Below, piece after piece: positions 7,938 through 16,439 of a stretch of 64,000 nucleotides of DNA (position 1 is its first letter; the number at the start of each line of letters is the position of its first letter). This stretch comes from Virgibacillus aidingensis (GTDB lineage: Bacteria; Bacillota; Bacilli; Bacillales; Amphibacillaceae): the NCBI RefSeq assembly GCF_010994035.1, contig NZ_WIXN01000010.1, positions 1 through 64,000 on the forward strand, given 5' to 3'. The position numbers and the translations under genes are program-made. The notes beneath the pieces were generated by a model, which was not told the DNA's origin, did no database searches, and saw nothing but the letters and a program-made list of their open reading frames with translations.

Positions 7938-8372
7938 TTATTTGATAATTAAAATCGGACAATGGGAATATTGTACAATATGATTACTGACGCTTCCCAG
8001 AAGAATTTGTCTCATGCTGCCAAGTCCGCGGCTCCCGGCAATAATGAGATCTATATCATTTACTTTGGCATACTCGCACACCGTCTTTCCGGCATTACGC
8101 TGCTTTTCATCAATATACACACGAGTTTCTACAGCAATGTTGTCTGCTTGGAATTCTTGCTTGATCTCTTCCACTTCCGGCTCTAATTTTTCAGCAATGG
8201 ACTTCTGGATACTAAGAGCTACACCATGATTCGTACTGGGTCCAGCCTTCGTAACTACCGCTAAAATATGAACTTCTGTTTCAGGAACACCGGCAGCCTG
8301 CAGTTTTGCTTCCTGCAGTGCTTCTTTACTCTGTTCCGATCCATCATAGGCAACAAGGATACGTCTTTTCAT
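7938..8372 (-). CDS. Universal stress protein (UspA family)
   Basis: A 144-residue single-domain Usp. The N-terminal ILVAYDGSEQS strand-loop and the C-terminal nucleotide motif GSRGLGSMRQILLGSVS (about residues 114-130), in the G-2x-G-9x-G(S/T) pattern of the ATP-binding subclass, are complete. It ends with the usual CPILIIK strand. It should bind ATP in the cytoplasm and act in stress tolerance; the partner is unknown. The gene is monocistronic, starts behind AAGGTG, and has its own terminator. Confidence 0.93.
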   Translation of the reverse strand: MKRRILVAYDGSEQSKEALQEAKLQAAGVPETEVHILAVVTKAGPSTNHGVALSIQKSIAEKLEPEVEEIKQEFQADNIAVETRVYIDEKQRNAGKTVCEYAKVNDIDLIIAGSRGLGSMRQILLGSVSNHIVQYSHCPILIIK

Positions 8373-8473
8373 AGAATATCACACCTTTATTGTGGATTCA
8401 GGAAGGCACCCTTCTCCCTACTTAAAGTATAACATGTAAAGCAGGCTGCAAATTTATCTATTTATCAACAATT

Positions 8474-8514
8474 AGAGCGGTTCTCCCATTGCATTGCAAC
8501 AGGAGAACCGTCCC
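8474..8514 (-). terminator. Stem-loop after leuS, no U-tract
   Basis: CGGTTCTCC (8478-8486) and GGAGAACCG (8502-8510) form a 9-bp stem directly downstream of leuS. No run of T follows on the minus strand, so termination is uncertain. The right arm belongs to a 28-nt sequence that recurs near 49111-49138. Confidence 0.5.
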
Positions 8515-8521
8515 GGTGTTT
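8491..8521 (-). repeat. Dispersed 28-nt repeat, copy 1
   Basis: Read on the minus strand from 8521, this sequence (AACACCGGGACGGTTCT then CCTGTTGCAAT) matches 49111-49138 at 26 of 28 positions. Both copies are intergenic. It resembles short dispersed sequences that I have seen in other Bacillaceae intergenic regions, but I cannot verify this here. Confidence 0.65.
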
Positions 8522-8523
8522 CA

Positions 8524-10935
8524 TTAATTTGCTACAATATTTACAAGTTTGCCTGGTACAACAATAACTTTGCGAACCGTTTTTCCTTCTATTTGCTCTT
8601 TAATTTTTTCGTTGGCCAGTGCCTGTTCTTCCAGGTCTTCTTTTGTTGCATCTTTAGCTGCATGAATTTTTGCACGGACTTTGCCCATGATCTGAACGGC
8701 AATTTCTATTTCGTCCTCAACCAATTTCGTTTCATCATAGGCTGGCCATGGTTCGTAAGTGATGGTATCTTCATGACCAAGTTTTTCCCAAAGCTCTTCG
8801 GCCAAATGCGGGGCTACAGGAGATAAAAGTTTTACGAAACCTTCCATATAATCCTTCGGCAGCTTTTCCTGCTTATTCCCCTCATTTACGAACACCATCA
8901 TTTGGGAAATTGCTGTGTTAAATTGCAATGTCTCAAAGTCTTCGGTTACTTTTTTTACCGTTTCATTATACACTTTATCCATTGCTTTATTTTCTTCTTC
9001 GATAATCTTACCTGATAAAGCACCTTCCTCCGAAATAAACAAGCGCCACACGCGGTCAAGGAATCGTCTTGCCCCGTCAAGACCATTGGTGGACCATGCT
9101 ACAGATGCTTCCAGCGGTCCCATGAACATTTCATATAAGCGCAGTGTATCTGCACCGTGGGAGGAAATGATATCATCCGGATTGACAACATTCCCTTTGG
9201 ATTTACTCATTTTCTCGTTGCCTTCCCCAAGGATCATTCCCTGGTTAAAAAGCTTCATGAACGGCTCTTTTGTTGGGACCACATCAATATCGTATAAAAA
9301 TTTATGCCAAAAGCGGGCATAAAGCAGATGAAGCACTGCATGCTCGGCACCGCCGATGTAAATATCAACAGGCAGCCATTTTTTTAATGCTTCCGGGTCT
9401 GCAAGCTGATCCGGGTTATCCGGGTCAATATAGCGCAGGAAATACCAGCAGCTTCCCGCCCATTGCGGCATGGTATTGGTTTCCCTGCGTCCTTTCATTC
9501 CGGTTTTCGGATCAATCACATTTACCCAGTCACTATTGGCAAGCGGGGACTCCCCTGTACCGGATGGTTTTATCTCTTCCATTTCCGGCAGCTCCAATGG
9601 CAGTTCTTCGTCCGGCACTGTCGTCATCGTGCCATCTTCCCAGTGGATAATCGGAATCGGCTCTCCCCAGTAGCGCTGTCTGGAGAACAACCAGTCACGC
9701 AGACGGTAGGTAATCTGCTTTTTCCCAACGTTATTTTTCTCAAGCCAGTCGATCATTTTGGATATTGCTTCCTCATTATGCAACCCATTCAGGAATTCGG
9801 AATTCACATGCTCTCCGTCACCGACATAGGCTTCCGCGGAAAGGTCTCCGCCTGAAACGACCTCCACAATCGGCAGTTCAAATTTTGTGGCGAATTCATA
9901 GTCCCGCTCATCATGACCGGGAACCGCCATAATCGCTCCCGTTCCATAAGACATAAGTACATAATCAGCAATCCAGATTGGCATTTTTTCATTGTTCACC
10001 GGATTAATGGCGTAAGCCCCTGTGAAAACACCGGTCTTATCTTTTGCCAGATCTGTGCGCTCCAGATCGGATTTTGTTTCTACTTTATGCAAATAGTCTT
10101 CCACTGCCGATTTTTGTGCTTCCGTAACAATTTCTTTTACATATGGATGTTCCGGTGCAAATACGGCATAAGTTGCGCCAAACAATGTATCGGGACGTGT
10201 GGTGAAAACATCAAAATGCTTATCATGACCATCAATGGAAAATCTGACTTCTGCCCCTTCCGACTTCCCAATCCAATTGCGCTGCATATCTTTTAAGTTT
10301 TCCGGCCAGTCCAGTTCTTCCAAATCTTCAAGCAGACGGTCTGCATAAGCAGTAATTTTTAAAACCCACTGTCTCATTGGTTTTCGGTACACGGGATGCC
10401 CGCCGCGTTCACTCTTGCCGTCAATAACTTCTTCGTTGGCCAGTACGGTATTTAGTGCCGGGCACCAGTTGACCGCTACTTCATCCACATAGGCCAGACC
10501 TTTTTCGTACAGCTTTTTGAAAATCCACTGGGTCCATTTATAGTATTTTGGATCCATGGTGCTGATTTCTCTGTCCCAATCATAGGAAAACCCAATTTCC
10601 TTCATTTGCCTTTTAAAAGTAGCGATATTGCTGAGTGTAAAATCTTTCGGGCTGTTGCCTGTATCAATGGCATACTGTTCTGCCGGCAGACCGAATGAAT
10701 CCCAGCCCATCGGGTGAAGCACTTCATACCCCTGCATCCGCTTCATCCGCGACAAAATATCTGTTGCCGTATAACTAAGCGGATGTCCGACATGAAGTCC
10801 TGCTCCGGATGGATACGGGAACATATCCAGCGCGTAAAACTTCTCTTTTTCAGAATACGTATCCGTTTTAAATGTTTTCTTTTCTTCCCAATAATTTTGC
10901 CATTTCTTTTCAATTTCCTGATGATGAAAACTCAT
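8524..10935 (-). CDS. leuS: Leucine--tRNA ligase
   Basis: An 803-residue class I aminoacyl-tRNA synthetase charging tRNA-Leu in the cytoplasm. The start carries the HIGH-type motif HVGH (residues 48-51, after PYPSGAGL). The editing (CP1) domain follows, with the threonine-rich [12 protein letters not shown] segment, then [11 protein letters not shown], the KMSKSKGN loop near residue 575, and the anticodon-binding and C-terminal domains. The length is normal for Bacillus LeuRS. It starts behind GAGGAAGC. A leucine T-box leader lies upstream, so transcription should rise when uncharged tRNA-Leu accumulates. Confidence 0.98.
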   Translation of the reverse strand: MSFHHQEIEKKWQNYWEEKKTFKTDTYSEKEKFYALDMFPYPSGAGLHVGHPLSYTATDILSRMKRMQGYEVLHPMGWDSFGLPAEQYAIDTGNSPKDFTLSNIATFKRQMKEIGFSYDWDREISTMDPKYYKWTQWIFKKLYEKGLAYVDEVAVNWCPALNTVLANEEVIDGKSERGGHPVYRKPMRQWVLKITAYADRLLEDLEELDWPENLKDMQRNWIGKSEGAEVRFSIDGHDKHFDVFTTRPDTLFGATYAVFAPEHPYVKEIVTEAQKSAVEDYLHKVETKSDLERTDLAKDKTGVFTGAYAINPVNNEKMPIWIADYVLMSYGTGAIMAVPGHDERDYEFATKFELPIVEVVSGGDLSAEAYVGDGEHVNSEFLNGLHNEEAISKMIDWLEKNNVGKKQITYRLRDWLFSRQRYWGEPIPIIHWEDGTMTTVPDEELPLELPEMEEIKPSGTGESPLANSDWVNVIDPKTGMKGRRETNTMPQWAGSCWYFLRYIDPDNPDQLADPEALKKWLPVDIYIGGAEHAVLHLLYARFWHKFLYDIDVVPTKEPFMKLFNQGMILGEGNEKMSKSKGNVVNPDDIISSHGADTLRLYEMFMGPLEASVAWSTNGLDGARRFLDRVWRLFISEEGALSGKIIEEENKAMDKVYNETVKKVTEDFETLQFNTAISQMMVFVNEGNKQEKLPKDYMEGFVKLLSPVAPHLAEELWEKLGHEDTITYEPWPAYDETKLVEDEIEIAVQIMGKVRAKIHAAKDATKEDLEEQALANEKIKEQIEGKTVRKVIVVPGKLVNIVAN

Positions 10936-11002
10936 CCAGCTTCCTCCTTTAATCTAGACAACCTTACTTGGTTTGTCGCCAGGTTTCATGATTTATCAAC
11001 AT

Positions 11003-11265
11003 AAAAAAAGCCACTCATCCCTTAAGAAAGGGACGAGAGGCTTGTTATTCCCGCGGTACCACCCAAATTAACGCTGCTGGCATTGTTTCTGCAATTACCG
11101 GCGTTCACTTGAATTCTTAACGCGAATCATACGGCAGAAGCTACTTGGCTTCACCCCTGCAACTTTAGAAGGCGAGTTCATAATTTTTTCAGGAACAGTT
11201 TTCACCGGCCACTGTCTCTCTTCACCTGAAAATAATTACTACTAATCCTTCCCGGCGTCGTTTTA
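11003..11265 (-). promoter_or_regulatory. T-box leader, leucine specific
   Basis: The minus-strand leader of leuS carries the T-box core GGGTGGTACCGCGGG (about 11049-11065), followed by the terminator CCTCTCGTCCC/GGGATGAGTGG with TTTTTTT (11003-11043). In stem I the probable specifier codon is CTC, read in ATGAACTCGCC (codon at 11174-11176), which fits leucine. Uncharged tRNA-Leu would pair with both specifier and T-box bulge to favour the antiterminator and transcription of leuS. Confidence 0.93.
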
Positions 11266-11278
11266 TTATGTATATTGA

Positions 11279-11307
11279 ATTTTATTGAAGTACTGCCGTT
11301 TTGTCAA
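11279..11307 (-). promoter_or_regulatory. leuS promoter
   Basis: On the minus strand TTGACA (11302-11307), a 17-nt spacer and TAAAAT (11279-11284) make a strong SigA promoter just upstream of the T-box leader. Confidence 0.8.
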
Positions 11308-11364
11308 GGCAATTCACGTTCATTTCTGCTAAAATAGACATATATCACCAAGAAGGGGATTGCC

Positions 11365-11931
11365 ATGTTAAAAGGAATCTTGAAATACGCCCACTATTTA
11401 TTGGAAGAAACAGTTGAAAAAGGGGAAACAGTTATTGATGCCACATGCGGCAATGGTCATGATACCGTCTTTTTGAGCAGACTGGTTGGCGAGGATGGCC
11501 ATGTACTGGCAATTGATATACAAGAACAGGCGATCCAGTCGACAAAGGATAAGCTTGTCGAAAACCGGCTGAAAAATGTCTCACTTATCCATGACAGTCA
11601 TGCCTACATTGGAGACTATTTGCAGCCGGAAGAAGAAGCAAGACTCGGCGGTGCGATATTCAATCTTGGCTATTTGCCCCGCAGTGATAAAAAAATTATC
11701 ACGGAAAGCGATTCGACCATTACGGCAGTCAGCTCCATTTTGTATCATTTGAAACAGCACAAACTGGTAGTCATCGTTGTGTATCACGGGCATGAAGGCG
11801 GAGAAGCAGAGAAGAAAGCCCTTTTAAAATACGTGACTACACTGGATCAGAAAAAATTCAATGTGCTGAAGTACGGATTTATTAATCAAAGGAATGAACC
11901 GCCGTTTATTTTGGCAGTACAGAAGAAATGA
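11365..11931 (+). CDS. mnmM: tRNA mnm5s2U biosynthesis methyltransferase (YtqB/MnmM)
   Basis: A 188-residue class I SAM-dependent methyltransferase of the YtqB family. The SAM-binding loop is VIDATCGNGHDT (about residues 23-34), followed by VLAIDIQ and the family-specific FNLGYLPRSDK motif in place of the usual NPPY. HGHEGGEAEK and the NQRNEPPFILAVQ C-terminus are also typical. YtqB/MnmM performs the last methylation making mnm5s2U at the tRNA wobble position in Gram-positive bacteria, from published work on the family. It sits downstream of leuS in the same neighbourhood as in B. subtilis and starts behind AAGAAGGGG. Confidence 0.88.
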   Translation: MLKGILKYAHYLLEETVEKGETVIDATCGNGHDTVFLSRLVGEDGHVLAIDIQEQAIQSTKDKLVENRLKNVSLIHDSHAYIGDYLQPEEEARLGGAIFNLGYLPRSDKKIITESDSTITAVSSILYHLKQHKLVVIVVYHGHEGGEAEKKALLKYVTTLDQKKFNVLKYGFINQRNEPPFILAVQKK

Positions 11932-11972
11932 CACCAGGAAGGCAGAAGTGAATTGCCTTTCCGGTGTTTTTA
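11930..11972 (+). terminator. Rho-independent terminator of mnmM
   Basis: ACACCAGGAAGGCA pairs with TGCCTTTCCGGTGT (one mismatch) and is followed by TTTT on the plus strand, overlapping the stop region of mnmM. Confidence 0.8.
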
Positions 11973-11980
11973 ATGAGAGG

Positions 11981-12116
11981 GGGCATGTAAATAAGGAGTT
12001 CGCTCATATTTTGGGGAATTCACATAAATTCAGGGATCCGCTCTTATTTTTGGAAAACCGCCATACCCCTGAGAATATGCTCATACCTTTGGTAATCCGC
12101 CCATCTGTATTGGCTG
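11981..12116. repeat. Degenerate tandem repeat, period 19-20 nt
   Basis: Six to seven diverged units follow each other between the mnmM terminator and the ytpB stop. Units start near 11981, 12001, 12020, 12039, 12059, 12079 and 12098; an approximate consensus is CGCTCATAYTTTTGGRAATC. There are no unique spacers, so it is not a CRISPR. Units 1, 3 and 5 are best preserved; unit 2 and the one before 12001 are poor. Confidence 0.6.
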
Positions 12117-12120
12117 CACT

Positions 12121-13191
12121 TTAGATTTGCTTTCCAAACCAGTAATACGCCCTCGTATTCCAATGAAAAAACTTCGATGGGATCCCGCTCCGCTGCAGTA
12201 ACATCTTTTTCACTTCCCGGGAAGCATCCAGCCTTTTCACCTTTCGATCTCCCAAATACAGCCCGACCAGCCCCTGATGGACCATTTCGTGAAAATAACT
12301 GTCAGGCAGGTTCTGCACCCGTTTATTCGCCTGGTTAATGAAATGAAGAAACCGTTCTTTCATCTGCTCCTGATTCGGATAATTATGACAGAAATTCAAA
12401 TCCCCTTCTGCTTTGTCCTCTTCCTGGTCAATATAATAATCAAGTAAAATATGAAGCCCTTGTATATAAGGAAAATAGGCCGCATGTACTGCAGCTGCGC
12501 GCTCCTTTTCCATATTCCCGCCCATGGCATAACTCACCAGACAAAATATACCCAGCGTTGATCCGGCTGCTGCAGCAAATTCATACCAGGTTAAATCCAA
12601 TTCCGGATTTCTTTCTTTTTCAAACCAGCGTGTTAATCGGGGTATTCGTTCGTCCTCCCTCACATGTTTATGTACTTGGAGGTCTTCGTACAGTCTCTCT
12701 AACCTATAGACATGCTCCCGAATAGAAGGGTAGTTTTCTACGCCAGCCAGCATATTTTGACAGGTTGCAGCCAAATCACTTAAATAGCCGGCATCCTCCT
12801 GGTCTTTTCGCAATGCATAATAATTTTTCCGCTCATTGCCCGGTGTCAATGCGTCCCGCAAGGCGTGATGAAGCAGCCTGAAATCATCCGGATCCAAAGA
12901 GGTGCTGCGGTCACATAAATTATCCAGATAATCACTTATTGTCTGATAGGCAACAATAAAACGGAGGGCTTGTCTCCACTTTTGCCCCGCAAGAAGCGCA
13001 TAAACGGAACCGCCATGGCAATGAAAACGTTTGGAAGCGATACTGGCAAGTGCTTGTGTGCGCAGTTCTTTATTCGGAATCTTTTTTGCACGATTTTCCC
13101 AATAGGAGAGCTCTTTTCTGACTGCAGGTAAAATTTTTCGATAGACTGCTGCCATGAGTGTCACTGCATTTTTTGGTACTGGGGCGGCCAA
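12121..13191 (-). CDS. ytpB: Tetraprenyl-beta-curcumene synthase (YtpB family)
   Basis: A 356-residue protein of the YtpB (DUF2600) family, class IB terpene synthases that convert tetraprenyl diphosphate to tetraprenyl-beta-curcumene on the way to C35 sesquarterpenes. Visible are the helical region with YQTISDYLDNLCDRS (about residues 82-96), a DYLDN motif likely to bind magnesium-diphosphate, and the C-terminal LLDYYIDQEED segment (about 249-259). It starts with TTG 7 nt after AAAGGAGG. In B. subtilis ytpB is next to ytpA; no ytpA lies here. It is divergent from ytoA. Confidence 0.88.
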   Translation of the reverse strand: MAAPVPKNAVTLMAAVYRKILPAVRKELSYWENRAKKIPNKELRTQALASIASKRFHCHGGSVYALLAGQKWRQALRFIVAYQTISDYLDNLCDRSTSLDPDDFRLLHHALRDALTPGNERKNYYALRKDQEDAGYLSDLAATCQNMLAGVENYPSIREHVYRLERLYEDLQVHKHVREDERIPRLTRWFEKERNPELDLTWYEFAAAAGSTLGIFCLVSYAMGGNMEKERAAAVHAAYFPYIQGLHILLDYYIDQEEDKAEGDLNFCHNYPNQEQMKERFLHFINQANKRVQNLPDSYFHEMVHQGLVGLYLGDRKVKRLDASREVKKMLLQRSGIPSKFFHWNTRAYYWFGKQI

Positions 13192-13274
13192 TTTCTTTCC
13201 TCCTTTCTAAAACCGAACTTTTTCTTTTTTTGCTATACTATACTTTATATACATCATATCACAGGAGGGTGCAA

Positions 13275-13790
13275 ATGATTCATTCATACAAAGGCTATCA
13301 GCCGGACATTCATGAGTCTGTATTTGTAGCACATAATGCAACTATCATTGGAGACGTAAAAATAGATGAACTATCCAATATCTGGTTCAATACAATTATT
13401 CGCGGGGACGTTGCTCCGACAATCATTGGGAAAAGGGTAAGTGTGCAGGATCTTTCAATGCTTCATCAAAGCCCGAACAATCCGCTGATCCTGGAGGACG
13501 ACGTGGCGATTGGCCATCAGGTTACCCTGCATTCTTCCATCATCCGAAAAAACTCCCTCATTGGGATGGGTTCGATTATTCTGGACGGTGCCGAAGTTGG
13601 AGAGAGTGCCTTTGTCGGTGCAGGGAGTCTTGTGCCTCCGGGCAAAAAAATTCCTCCCCATACCATGGCGATGGGCAGACCGGCTAAAGTCGTACGTGAA
13701 TTGACAGACAAGGATTACACGGAAATGGATAGGGTCATTAAAGCCTATGTGGAAAAATGCGAGTATTACCGGGTCCATACGAATTTATAA
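13275..13790 (+). CDS. ytoA: Gamma-carbonic anhydrase family protein (YtoA)
   Basis: A 171-residue left-handed beta-helix protein. The start chosen is the ATG at 13275 behind ACAGGAGGGTGCAA; the ORF is open further upstream but without a site. Hexapeptide repeats run through the first 150 residues, with IRGDVAP, LHQSP and IGHQVTLHS supplying the likely zinc-binding histidines of gamma-carbonic anhydrases. The C-terminal helix follows GRPAKVVREL. The family includes PaaY and YrdA, where true carbonic anhydrase activity is not always found. Gene order next to ytpB and metK matches B. subtilis. Confidence 0.9.
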   Translation: MIHSYKGYQPDIHESVFVAHNATIIGDVKIDELSNIWFNTIIRGDVAPTIIGKRVSVQDLSMLHQSPNNPLILEDDVAIGHQVTLHSSIIRKNSLIGMGSIILDGAEVGESAFVGAGSLVPPGKKIPPHTMAMGRPAKVVRELTDKDYTEMDRVIKAYVEKCEYYRVHTNL

Positions 13791-13813
13791 TTTATATATG
13801 AGAGGATTTTTCT

Positions 13814-14350
13814 ATGACAATAGGTAAAGAGTATATAAAGGTCATCCATGCCAGGTTCAATAGTGTGAAACAATTGGGTGATAAAGCTATTGAGCAGTTA
13901 TCAGATGAGGAATTGCATTGGACTGCAAATGATACTTCAAATAATATAGCTATTATTGTGAAACATATGAGCGGGAATATGATTTCCAGGTGGACGGACT
14001 TTTTAATAACTGACGGAGAAAAGCCGGATCGCAGCCGGGATAAGGAATTTATTGATACATTATTATCGAAAACAGATATTACGGACGTGTGGAATAAAGG
14101 ATGGAACGTTCTGTTTGATGCCCTCGATGCGTTAGTTGAAGAAAATCTTTTAGAAACCATTACGATCCGCGGGGAAGCGCATTCTGTCATCGATGCAATA
14201 GAAAGGCAGCTTGCCCATTATTCGTATCATGTCGGGCAGATTGTCTATATTGGTAAAATGATTAAAAATGAAAGCTGGGAAAATCTCAGTATTCCGGCTG
14301 GAAAGTCGGAGGAATATTTGAGAGAGATGCTGGACAAGCATAGAAAATAA
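13814..14350 (+). CDS. DinB-superfamily protein (DUF1572)
   Basis: A 178-residue four-helix protein of the DUF1572/DinB group. The helical metal-site pattern is visible: histidine in VKHMSGNM (near residue 51) and the pair in LAHYSYHVGQI (near 136-140). It starts behind AGAGGATTT, 23 bp after ytoA, so it may be read from the same transcript. Members are thought to be metal-dependent, some acting as thiol transferases; no substrate can be named here. Confidence 0.85.
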   Translation: MTIGKEYIKVIHARFNSVKQLGDKAIEQLSDEELHWTANDTSNNIAIIVKHMSGNMISRWTDFLITDGEKPDRSRDKEFIDTLLSKTDITDVWNKGWNVLFDALDALVEENLLETITIRGEAHSVIDAIERQLAHYSYHVGQIVYIGKMIKNESWENLSIPAGKSEEYLREMLDKHRK

Positions 14351-14481
14351 ACAAACCGGGCAATCCCCAATTGTTAAAGGGAAAGAGCATATTGTTTTTT
14401 TGCTAATAATCCATGTTCCTGGGTTCCATACAAGTACCGGCAATAAGCATATTGTTAAGTTCCTCACTATTCTTGGCGACA

Positions 14482-14531
14482 AAAACACCCCGAAAGTTAG
14501 ATTTCTTTACGCTAACTTTCGGGGAGTTTTT
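14482..14531. terminator. Bidirectional terminator between the DinB gene and metK
   Basis: A perfect 13-bp stem CCCCGAAAGTTAG/CTAACTTTCGGGG with TTTTT runs on both strands serves the convergent DinB-like gene (plus) and metK (minus, stop at 14531). Confidence 0.9.
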
Positions 14532-15730
14532 CATTTCTCGGTAAGTGCTTTTAATTCCTCAACCTTATCTGTTTTCTCCCACGGAAAATTCATATCCGCC
14601 CTTCCAAAGTGTCCGTAGGCAGCGGTATTTTTAAAGATAGGCTTCTGCAGATCGAGCATCCGGATAATTCCGGCTGGACGCAGGTCAAATAATTTTCTAA
14701 TTGCTTTTACCAATGCTTCCTCGCTTACCACACCGGTCCCAAACGTGTTGATGGCAATCGATACAGGTTCGGCAACACCAATCGCATAGGCAAGCTGTAC
14801 TTCACAGGTTTTCGCAAGCTCTGCGGCCACAATATTTTTTGCCACATAACGGGCTGCATAGGCTGCGGACCGATCCACCTTGGTGGAATCTTTTCCACTG
14901 AATGCGCCGCCGCCATGTCTTGCATAGCCGCCATAAGTGTCTACAATAATCTTTCGGCCGGTGAGTCCCGCATCCCCTTGAGGACCGCCAATCACAAAGC
15001 GTCCAGTCGGGTTAATAAAGTATTTGGTGGCTTCATCCAAAAATTGTTCGGGGACTACCGGTTGAATCACATGTTCAATAATATCTTTTTCAATTTGTTC
15101 CGTTGTAATATCCTGATGATGCTGGGTGGAAATAACAATGGTGTCCACACGTGCCGGCCGATCATTTTCGTCATATTCCACAGTTACTTGGGTTTTTCCG
15201 TCCGGACGCAGATAGCCAAGCGTCTTATCTTTGCGGACATCGGAAAGCCGTTTGGACATTTTATGCGCTAATGAGATAGGCAGGGGCATTAATTCCTCTG
15301 TTTCGTTACAGGCAAAGCCAAACATCATCCCCTGATCCCCTGCTCCGATCGAATCAATATCTTCTTCACTCATTTTTCCTTTCCGAGCTTCCAGTGCTGT
15401 ATCCACCCCTCCGGCAATGTCGACCGATTGTTCATCAATAGCCGTTAACACGGCACAGGTTTCTGCATCAAATCCGTATTTTGCACGTGTATACCCAATA
15501 TCTTTAATGGTCTGCCGGACAATAGCTGGTATATCTACGTATGTATTCGTTGAAATTTCTCCGGAAACCAGTACTAGTCCTGTTGTTACTGTTGTTTCAC
15601 AGGCTACCCTTGCATAGGGATCCTTTTTTAATATTTCATCAAGAATAGCATCCGAAATTTGATCGGCAATTTTGTCCGGATGTCCTTCTGTTACTGATTC
15701 TGACGTAAATAAACGACGATTTGCAGCCAT
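14531..15730 (-). CDS. metK: S-adenosylmethionine synthetase
   Basis: A 399-residue MetK making S-adenosylmethionine from methionine and ATP in the cytoplasm. Hallmarks are all present: [17 protein letters not shown] at the start (ATP and magnesium), [10 protein letters not shown] near residue 118, and [16 protein letters not shown] near 268-284, with the catalytic and potassium-binding residues. The length is normal. It is monocistronic. The leader is a SAM-I riboswitch with a terminator, so transcription should stop when SAM is abundant. Confidence 0.98.
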   Translation of the reverse strand: MAANRRLFTSESVTEGHPDKIADQISDAILDEILKKDPYARVACETTVTTGLVLVSGEISTNTYVDIPAIVRQTIKDIGYTRAKYGFDAETCAVLTAIDEQSVDIAGGVDTALEARKGKMSEEDIDSIGAGDQGMMFGFACNETEELMPLPISLAHKMSKRLSDVRKDKTLGYLRPDGKTQVTVEYDENDRPARVDTIVISTQHHQDITTEQIEKDIIEHVIQPVVPEQFLDEATKYFINPTGRFVIGGPQGDAGLTGRKIIVDTYGGYARHGGGAFSGKDSTKVDRSAAYAARYVAKNIVAAELAKTCEVQLAYAIGVAEPVSIAINTFGTGVVSEEALVKAIRKLFDLRPAGIIRMLDLQKPIFKNTAAYGHFGRADMNFPWEKTDKVEELKALTEK

Positions 15731-15896
15731 GTGGCTATCTCCCCTTATAAATTGTTACGGAACTCCATTAATATATGCTAAAGATGATTTGGTGTGCAAT
15801 GGTTAAGCCGCAAAGCGAAATCACGAACGATCCGGTAATTTAAAACACGTGAAGTAAATTTTCGGCTGAACTCCAAATCAAAATTTTGCCCTAAAC

Positions 15897-16050
15897 AAAA
15901 AAGCCTTTCCTTCGTTCATGAGGAAAGGGGTTTTGGCCTTTCGCTCTTATTGCTCAAGGAAGTTTCCTTGCATCAGGTTAGCACCATTTCACCACCGTGA
16001 TGGTTGCTGGGTTTCATCGGGTCTGTCCCTCCACCGGCTCTGAATAAGAG
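15897..16050 (-). promoter_or_regulatory. SAM-I (S-box) riboswitch with terminator
   Basis: On the minus strand the aptamer runs from CTCTTATTCAGAG (from 16050) through GGTGGAGGGACAGACCCGAT, GAAACCCAGCAACC, GGTGCTAACCTG and back to CTTGAGCAATAAGAG (15943), the full S-box consensus. The terminator CCTTTCCT/AGGAAAGG with TTTTTT (15897-15930) follows. It controls metK by SAM-induced transcription termination. Confidence 0.96.
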
Positions 16051-16067
16051 AGTATCCGCTCAAAATC

Positions 16068-16096
16068 AGATTAACGAATGTCAGGTGTAATGTCAA
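16068..16096 (-). promoter_or_regulatory. metK promoter
   Basis: On the minus strand TTGACA (16091-16096), a 17-nt spacer and TAATCT (16068-16073), immediately upstream of the SAM-I aptamer. Confidence 0.75.
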
Positions 16097-16308
16097 TAAA
16101 AATGACAGCGGGAACGTGATTTCCAGAGGTTGGAGGCGCTCTGGACTATGAAACTTAGAAAAAACTTTTTTCCGCTTTCCGGCAAGCTAATCTGGTTGTG
16201 CTTAAAGCAGAAGAGGAGTAAAATAAAAATGAAAGCAATTTCAACCGGAAAAATGCCCAATATCCAAGCTTGCGGGCAAGAATTTTTCCAATTTATTTCG
16301 CAAAAAAT

Positions 16309-16375
16309 TTGACACCTATTTTTAATAAATTAATATGATAATTAGTATGGATTATTCACCTAAATGTGTTATACT
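16309..16375 (+). promoter_or_regulatory. pckA promoter region with possible CcpN operator
   Basis: TTGACA at 16309-16314 lies 19 nt from TATGAT (16334-16339), a somewhat long spacing. TGTGTTATACT at 16365-16375 fits the CcpN consensus as I recall it (TRTGHYATAYW) at every position. CcpN represses pckA and gapB under glycolytic conditions in B. subtilis, so an operator at this place is expected. The consensus is from memory and binding is untested. Confidence 0.5.
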
Positions 16376-16439
16376 ATTAGTCAGATTCAGAATCTAGTAT
16401 TGGTACATACATATTTTATCAAAAAGGCAGGTATCTCAA

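Noticed and set aside
8915-9855. Several plus-strand ORFs of 120-135 codons within leuS
   Set aside because: They are antisense shadows of a complete and strongly conserved leuS.
11981-12116. CRISPR array
   Set aside because: Units follow each other at 19-20 nt without unique spacers and are poorly conserved; no cas genes are in the window.
11894-12124. Plus-strand ORF of 76 codons between mnmM and ytpB
   Set aside because: It spans the mnmM terminator and the tandem repeat array and lacks a ribosome binding site.
16130-16312. Plus-strand 60-codon ORF upstream of pckA
   Set aside because: It has no ribosome binding site and its 3' end runs into the pckA promoter.
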